Shown: one piece after another, positions 62,601 to 64,000 of the stretch
Layout of the letters: each line of letters opens with the position of its first letter
Numbering within the stretch: position 1 is the stretch's first letter
Source of the DNA: Pogona vitticeps
Taxonomy: Eukaryota > Chordata > Lepidosauria > Squamata > Agamidae
DNA: 64,000 bases
Reading direction: 5' to 3'
Assembly: GCF_051106095.1 (NCBI RefSeq)
Contig: NC_135785.1
Coordinates: 102,796,501 to 102,860,500 of the forward strand
The notes under the pieces: generated by a model
Database searches by the model: none
What the model was told of the DNA's origin: nothing
Seen by the model: the letters and a program-made list of their open reading frames with translations, nothing else
Made by a program: the position numbers and the translations under genes

Positions 62601-64000
62601 TCACTATTATGTATGATTAAAGGATAAAAGTATATACATTTTTGTCTGTATGTTTAAAGGGGTGGGGAAACAGGAAAAAATATTTTCACATGCATTACCA
62701 GCACTAGCCACTAGATGGTGCCAGAGACCATGCTATGTATTTGTCAGTAACAAGTATTCATAGCGCGGTCTCTGGCTCCGTCTAGTAATCAGTTCTGATA
62801 ATACATGTGAAAATCCTTTTTCTGGATTTTTTTCTTTTACTATTTTTAATATTTTCAGACCATGGATAAGGGGGTCATACTGTACTGTTAAACCCACCAG
62901 GAGGTATAATTAGTCCATGAATCTTTGATGTACAAGGCCTGAACTAAGAAAAAAAAAATCAGTGCATAAGTTCTTGTGTCCCAATTTAGTAGTGTAACAA
63001 TAAACTGGAAGTGTGCAAGGCACCACAACATCCTAACAGTAGAAGTGGTATGTGTTCCCACATGCCATCCTTCAAGAATTTCCATATTGATTCTTTTCAG
63101 ACTACATTCAGTGACCAGTACTTATCTTCACTTATCTATAACAGTTTTTGCTAATTTACTTAAAAAATCATAAACTACTGGAGACCAAAAAAGCAAACCC
63201 AAAGAAAGAGCATTATGATACCATGTGTATTACAGCAGCAATTTCTGCCAGGGGAGTTGGGAAGGCAAAAAATTTAAACCCTTCTATAGATATTTGCAAA
63301 AAGAATTTGCTGAAAGGAAAATTAAGAGATTATTTTAAAATATCATCCTGATCATAAAATATGCATACCTGATGATGCTGTGAGTCATCCAGTGTCTTGA
63401 ACACCATTGCTACCATTCCATGTGCTCTCAAATGCATTCGGAAACTGGGCATGGCGCACTTTGTCGCCAGGCTGATAACACTGAAATAAACAAACAACTC
63501 TAGCCTCTATCACCAATAAAACTTTTAGTTCGCTATCCTACTGAGTTTCCACTGGGTGGAAAGTCCCACCAGCACAATAATGTGGGACCACACCACTGGC
63601 ACGAATAGTACCATTGTGCAAGTGGTGATCTCCATGAAGGAAATCTGTTCATGCATTTACAGCAACGTTTAGACAAGCTACATACAGTATTATTATTTTG
63701 GAATGACTTTCTGCTCAGCAAAAGCTCAACAGAATGTTAACTTTAACATTCAATGCATGGGTCAAGCTCCTGCCCCCACCCCTGAATGAAGCACAGAAGA
63801 TCTGTCAACTTTGCATTCAATTTTCCACACCAAAAACATACGAATTTTTTGCCAGGCAGCCTATAATTCAGATGACAAGTTGTGTACTGTAAGGTAATGT
63901 TATTTTGGCCTCTAACTGGGCAAAATTAGACCATACAGAGGTAAAGATACTACCCACACTTTGAGTAATAAAGAAAGCAAGAGACCTACAATGAAATCAA
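41590..64000 (-). CDS. WAPL cohesin release factor, C-terminal part (12 exons; 5' exons outside window)
   Basis: WAPL opens the cohesin ring at the SMC3-kleisin gate with PDS5 and so removes cohesin from chromatin in the nucleus. Twelve exons on the minus strand (63480 down to 41590) join in phase to give about 511 residues, the conserved C-terminal WAPL domain of HEAT-like helices. Recognisable stretches include [59 protein letters not shown] and, at the end, [11 protein letters not shown] followed by stop. The order and wording match vertebrate WAPL almost residue for residue. All splice sites are GT-AG. No stop or frameshift is present, so the gene looks functional. The N-terminal half and promoter lie to the right of the window. 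The introns hold MITEs, a SINE and a whole DIRS element. Confidence 0.97.
41656..42914 (-). other. WAPL last intron with a SINE
   Basis: It holds the plus-strand SINE at about 42140-42315; nothing else is recognised. Confidence 0.6.
42140..42315 (+). mobile_element. tRNA-derived SINE in WAPL intron
   Basis: The head 'ggtttagcagagtgcatgtt' with B box 'gggttcacattcc' is followed by the body 'ggtaaaccattccttgaatg' and the end 'tgatgtgacttgatacaca'. Same family as 20843-21078. Antisense to WAPL. Confidence 0.75.
42915..43010 (-). CDS. WAPL coding exon
   Basis: 96 nt, 32 codons, [20 protein letters not shown] to LSFMNLT. Acceptor ...ccttag, donor ACT|gtaagt. Human has E where this copy has T in VR(E/T)YLPEG. 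Confidence 0.97.
43537..43625 (-). CDS. WAPL coding exon
   Basis: 89 nt, encoding [20 protein letters not shown] to CLCQESP. Acceptor ...cttacag, donor CCA|gtaagg. Confidence 0.97.
44501..45560 (-). CDS. DIRS tyrosine recombinase
   Basis: The recombinase domain starts near 45560, within a longer open frame whose upstream part only shadows the RT. It shows the R...HxxR...Y signature: Arg in [19 protein letters not shown] and the Tyr in [10 protein letters not shown]. In DIRS elements it takes the place of a DDE integrase and inserts a circular DNA intermediate without target duplication. Confidence 0.88.
45490..47709 (-). CDS. DIRS reverse transcriptase / RNase H ORF
   Basis: It contains RT motifs ([37 protein letters not shown] and the catalytic YLDD), then RNase H ([27 protein letters not shown]). 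A C-terminal segment ([17 protein letters not shown] and [12 protein letters not shown]) corresponds to the methyltransferase-like region reported in DIRS elements. It overlaps the gag-like and recombinase frames, as is usual in this family. Confidence 0.88.
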   Translation of the reverse strand: MKASPSTLPGCSTKRPTPIWRTFTRLRELLSPILFRLNLDSDALNGVNLMDSINLPNNTVLTNTFLSSALASPLLLSRAIRDTALVRPIAANLLSHLAENKNSIFDFRPPVFTHSPPTTRLQPFLHNWSVITNDTWALKIIQHGYQLEFIRSPPLGFITHSPFDSSLEEEISSLLEKEAISTVPPHDVQCGFYSRYFAVSKSGGGIRPILDLRLLNTYLRPRRFRMLTLESIMHLLKKTNWFVLIDLKDAYFHVTIHPDHRRFLRFIFQDTVYEFQALPFGLSTAPRTFTKVMAPVAAYLRLRGIHVYPYLDDWLVVSTSRRQSLKDTRFILYLLSNLGLTVNKQKSRLIPSKTVQYIGVCLDAVKGRVFLPPERIHKIRRAIRKFLPGARVTAHHAQHLLGLMSSTTPALAHARLKLRSLQSWFLTLFDPMIDSQRKRLRVTPELTRQLQWWMYTPHLTVGRPFRPLRLTVQVTTDASPSGWGAHCGRRTIHALWTPQEAMFHINYLELLAVIKAFKSFLPLLRGRGVQLVTDNTTTMHYVNKQGGTRSHSLLYLSILLWEWCYRHHIYPVAIHVATEDNTLADTLSRLHYQTHEWELNPLVFQDLCNQWGTPVLDVFASPHNAKCSRYASRAGLGHHSLGDAFMIPWNQGLLYIFPPIPLIQRSLIKLRRSMTPAIFIAPFWPRQVWFPTLVSMAVDSVTLPMWPDLLTQEAGEVLHPDLDTLHLTAWRIVQKFRRS
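47393..49810 (-). CDS. DIRS gag-like ORF with RS-rich region
   Basis: First ORF of the DIRS element. The ATG at 49810 begins [13 protein letters not shown]. An N-terminal Cys/His cluster ([20 protein letters not shown]) suggests zinc binding. The middle is a long arginine-serine-rich segment (repeated RSRSKSPR-type and KRSKKRHR-type units), like the RS domains of splicing factors. The C-terminal part is helical and then Q/R/Y-rich. The function of DIRS ORF1 is poorly known; a nucleocapsid-like role is usually inferred. Confidence 0.8.
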   Translation of the reverse strand: MSPSGPFSRCVVCDRKIPHQDGHDTCLYCLGESHNPKACPHCKAFTKAALKARQQRLKLHLWESTLSSTAPSEGEMASTSRAAPVHSVVSKVSKMSKKSASSKSAAPASPEPPAPKAKPSKSSKAKAAAQLKMTSIPLSPSSGSIPSPILEELSRRFGTSAEAPAPPPARRTEVIPPSGRSSPTPSQLVAVTTGLASAPHSPFPAGQGSPPVSISSVHSDSRSPREKIPRSPVRSRSKSPRGKRSRTEKHGSPSRSPSSGRSRSKSPRRKRSKKRHRASTQSDSSDRSDSKSSKRKRSKKKHHSHRRRSKHRRRSSSSRSADSDRPKRRKHHRRRRGRSRSPPSSSTSASRDRYRKKIRYIYVSSSSESTRPRRRRRAIRAKDHPLPVPVAPPPQPAPPTSAPTVVPVRPPTTQVDVEKPPPKKKRDVFSSDPDEVSTERSSDSDQEQPPPLPPHDLPPGDLVLSDTGDTHAPSPSEDFSSYSQMMSRLAKTLKLDLNLPSPPGEDLFFGDIKRDSTAPPSIAFVPVVMEAIKEFWAQPATTPNVPRRTEHFYKIHGADTHFLLKHPIPNSLIVETSCSRPSAKAHVTPVDKEGKKLELIGRKIYSLVTLLLRVINYQTVLGAYHKQLWLKLLPGLKMIPEDTRQAFLNSYEEAQTVSKYERLSIRHAAEISARVLMSAISIRRHAWLRSADIMEDVKSKVESLAFDATGLFNEKTDSHLEDLHKAKRTAKSYSVQTQSRQRRPQWRKSYGQYQSSQQYRPYKHLPQQRSGQSSSSVQGYQGYRPRPPHRRQPFKPPGRKQKQYL
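50556..50763 (-). CDS. WAPL coding exon
   Basis: 208 nt, encoding [20 protein letters not shown] to the acidic run [15 protein letters not shown]. Acceptor ...ctctcag, donor AAAG|gtgagc. The DIRS insertion is in the next intron. Confidence 0.97.
50764..53240 (-). other. WAPL introns either side of the 51.8-kb exon
   Basis: No other exon was found. About 51430-51700 looks repeat-derived (short duplicated 'ccctccatgcagc' blocks) but is not identified. A T8-G11 junction lies at about 52970-52988. About 52990-53220 resembles 53425-53660. Confidence 0.4.
51818..51979 (-). CDS. WAPL coding exon
   Basis: 162 nt, encoding [20 protein letters not shown] to AAVQALVQ. Acceptor ...atgcag, donor CAG|gtaaat. 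Its middle ([15 protein letters not shown]) is the least conserved part relative to the mammalian sequence. Confidence 0.97.
53241..53356 (-). CDS. WAPL coding exon
   Basis: 116 nt, encoding [20 protein letters not shown] to [10 protein letters not shown]. Acceptor ...ttacag, donor CTG|gtaagt. Diverged duplicate intron segments lie on either side. Confidence 0.97.
53357..54330 (-). other. WAPL intron with diverged duplicate segment
   Basis: About 53425-53660 repeats landmarks seen at about 52990-53220 and 52640-52700: 'ctggattttgttttg', 'gctgcaattaactgcagat' and 'ccaagaatct'. No element was identified. Confidence 0.5.
54331..54506 (-). CDS. WAPL coding exon
   Basis: 176 nt, encoding [20 protein letters not shown] to VLLNLTNDN. 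Acceptor ...ttccag, donor AATG|gtaagt. Confidence 0.97.
55461..55592. mobile_element. 132-bp hAT MITE in WAPL intron
   Basis: The ends CAGTGTGGAT and (reversed) CAGGGTGGATTTG are terminal repeats. The perfect 8-bp duplication cctatcac lies at 55453-55460 and 55593-55600. The AT-rich core repeats 'gatttaaat' motifs. Confidence 0.9.
55664..55740 (-). CDS. WAPL coding exon
   Basis: 77 nt, encoding [20 protein letters not shown] to SSA plus two bases of the next Lys codon. Acceptor ...tttcag, donor AA|gtaagt. Confidence 0.97.
55741..57173 (-). other. WAPL intron, nothing recognised
   Basis: No element or additional exon identified. Confidence 0.5.
57174..57271 (-). CDS. WAPL coding exon
   Basis: 98 nt, encoding [20 protein letters not shown] to LRVLES. 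Acceptor ...ttttag, donor AGT|gtaagt. Ends in phase 0. Confidence 0.97.
57892..58427. mobile_element. Tigger/pogo-type MITE interrupted by another MITE
   Basis: The left end CAGTGGTACCTCAGTTTAC follows a TA at 57890-57891. The right end, split by the inner element, is the inverse (ccaaggtac / actg) and precedes a TA at 58428-58429. Without the insert the element is about 250 bp and non-coding. Confidence 0.8.
58141..58422. mobile_element. MITE with 'GAAAATAAGAC' ends, copy B, nested
   Basis: 282 bp with inverted ends CCTGTTTCCCTGAAAATGAG and (reversed) CCATGTTTCCCCGAAAATAA. A 3-bp duplication tac lies at 58138-58140 and 58423-58425. It inserted into the right terminal repeat of the outer MITE. 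Same family as 30186-30460. Confidence 0.85.
58946..59057 (-). CDS. WAPL coding exon
   Basis: 112 nt, encoding [18 protein letters not shown] to GGLDHIVDK. Acceptor ...ttctag, donor AAAG|gtattc. It ends one base into a codon. Confidence 0.97.
59058..61008 (-). other. WAPL intron, nothing recognised
   Basis: AT-rich intron with no identified element or additional exon. Confidence 0.5.
61009..61233 (-). CDS. WAPL coding exon
   Basis: 225 nt, phase 0 in and out. It encodes [17 protein letters not shown] to KHLDLENIT, including the [20 protein letters not shown] helix. Acceptor ...gtgaag, donor ACG|gtggg. Confidence 0.97.
61234..63368 (-). other. WAPL intron with one MITE
   Basis: Apart from the element at 62495-62882, nothing is recognised. 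Confidence 0.5.
62495..62882. mobile_element. Tigger/pogo-type fold-back MITE in WAPL intron
   Basis: The ends CAGTAGGACCCCCATA and (reversed) CAGTATGACCCCCTTA are flanked by TA at 62493-62494 and 62883-62884. The inner part (about 62686-62825) is a second long inverted repeat with arms of about 52 bp. There is no coding capacity. Confidence 0.85.
63369..63480 (-). CDS. WAPL coding exon (first in window)
   Basis: 112 nt, encoding [16 protein letters not shown] through the [10 protein letters not shown] end. Acceptor ...tttcag, donor CAG|gtatg. It enters with the last base of a codon and ends on a complete codon. Confidence 0.97.
63481..64000 (-). other. WAPL intron up to the window edge
   Basis: No further exon was found; the next upstream WAPL exon must lie beyond 64000. 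Confidence 0.6.

Overview
This window is nuclear DNA from a squamate reptile (lizard or snake; the family is not resolved). Three things point that way. The vertebrate gene WAPL is present as spliced exons. The transposon fauna is typical of squamates: RTE-BovB LINEs, a SINE with a BovB-type tail, L2/CR1-group and L1-type LINEs, many hAT and Tigger-type MITEs, a Tc1 element and a DIRS element. Long (TG)n and AT-rich simple repeats are common. Nothing prokaryotic is present.

Two host genes are supported. (1) On the minus strand, twelve coding exons between 63480 and 41590 encode about the last 511 residues of WAPL, the cohesin-release factor. A probable 3' UTR runs on to about 39220, and the 5' exons lie beyond the right edge. 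Every exon is bounded by consensus splice sites and all phases match. (2) On the plus strand, a CpG-rich island at about 28085-29120 contains an atonal-family bHLH domain (28640-28813) that is closer to ATOH1 than to ATOH7. It sits tail-to-tail with WAPL. In human, ATOH1 is beside GRID2 on 4q22, in a block paralogous to the GRID1-WAPL-BMPR1A-MMRN2-SNCG block on 10q23. This gene is therefore a good candidate for the ATOH1 ohnolog of the GRID1/WAPL block (an ATOH1c-type gene). It is odd in two ways: no in-frame ATG precedes the domain, and helix 1 carries an extra residue inside a CTG run. A third, weaker item is a lone exon-like reading frame at 22383-22608 that I could not assign.

Layout: 1-28 kb is gene-poor and repeat-rich. 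It holds an L2-group LINE (1.6-3.1 kb), an L1-like ORF1-only element with a perfect 19-bp target duplication (4.6-6.8 kb), a BovB-tailed SINE (7.8-8.1 kb), a hAT element with BovB sequence inside it (9.9-11.5 kb), a second hAT (13.0-13.5 kb), a 185-bp TG tract (15.1 kb) and several SINE and MITE copies. The bHLH gene lies at 28-29.5 kb. Between 31.6 and 36.7 kb is a near-full-length, decayed BovB on the minus strand, interrupted by a hAT MITE and by an apparently intact Tc1 transposon. WAPL fills 39-64 kb. One of its introns contains a whole-looking 6.1-kb DIRS retroelement (44.1-50.2 kb), and others hold nested MITEs.

Identifications come from reading translations and motifs and from memory of the families. 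No alignments or database searches were run. Element boundaries given with target duplications are read directly; others are approximate.
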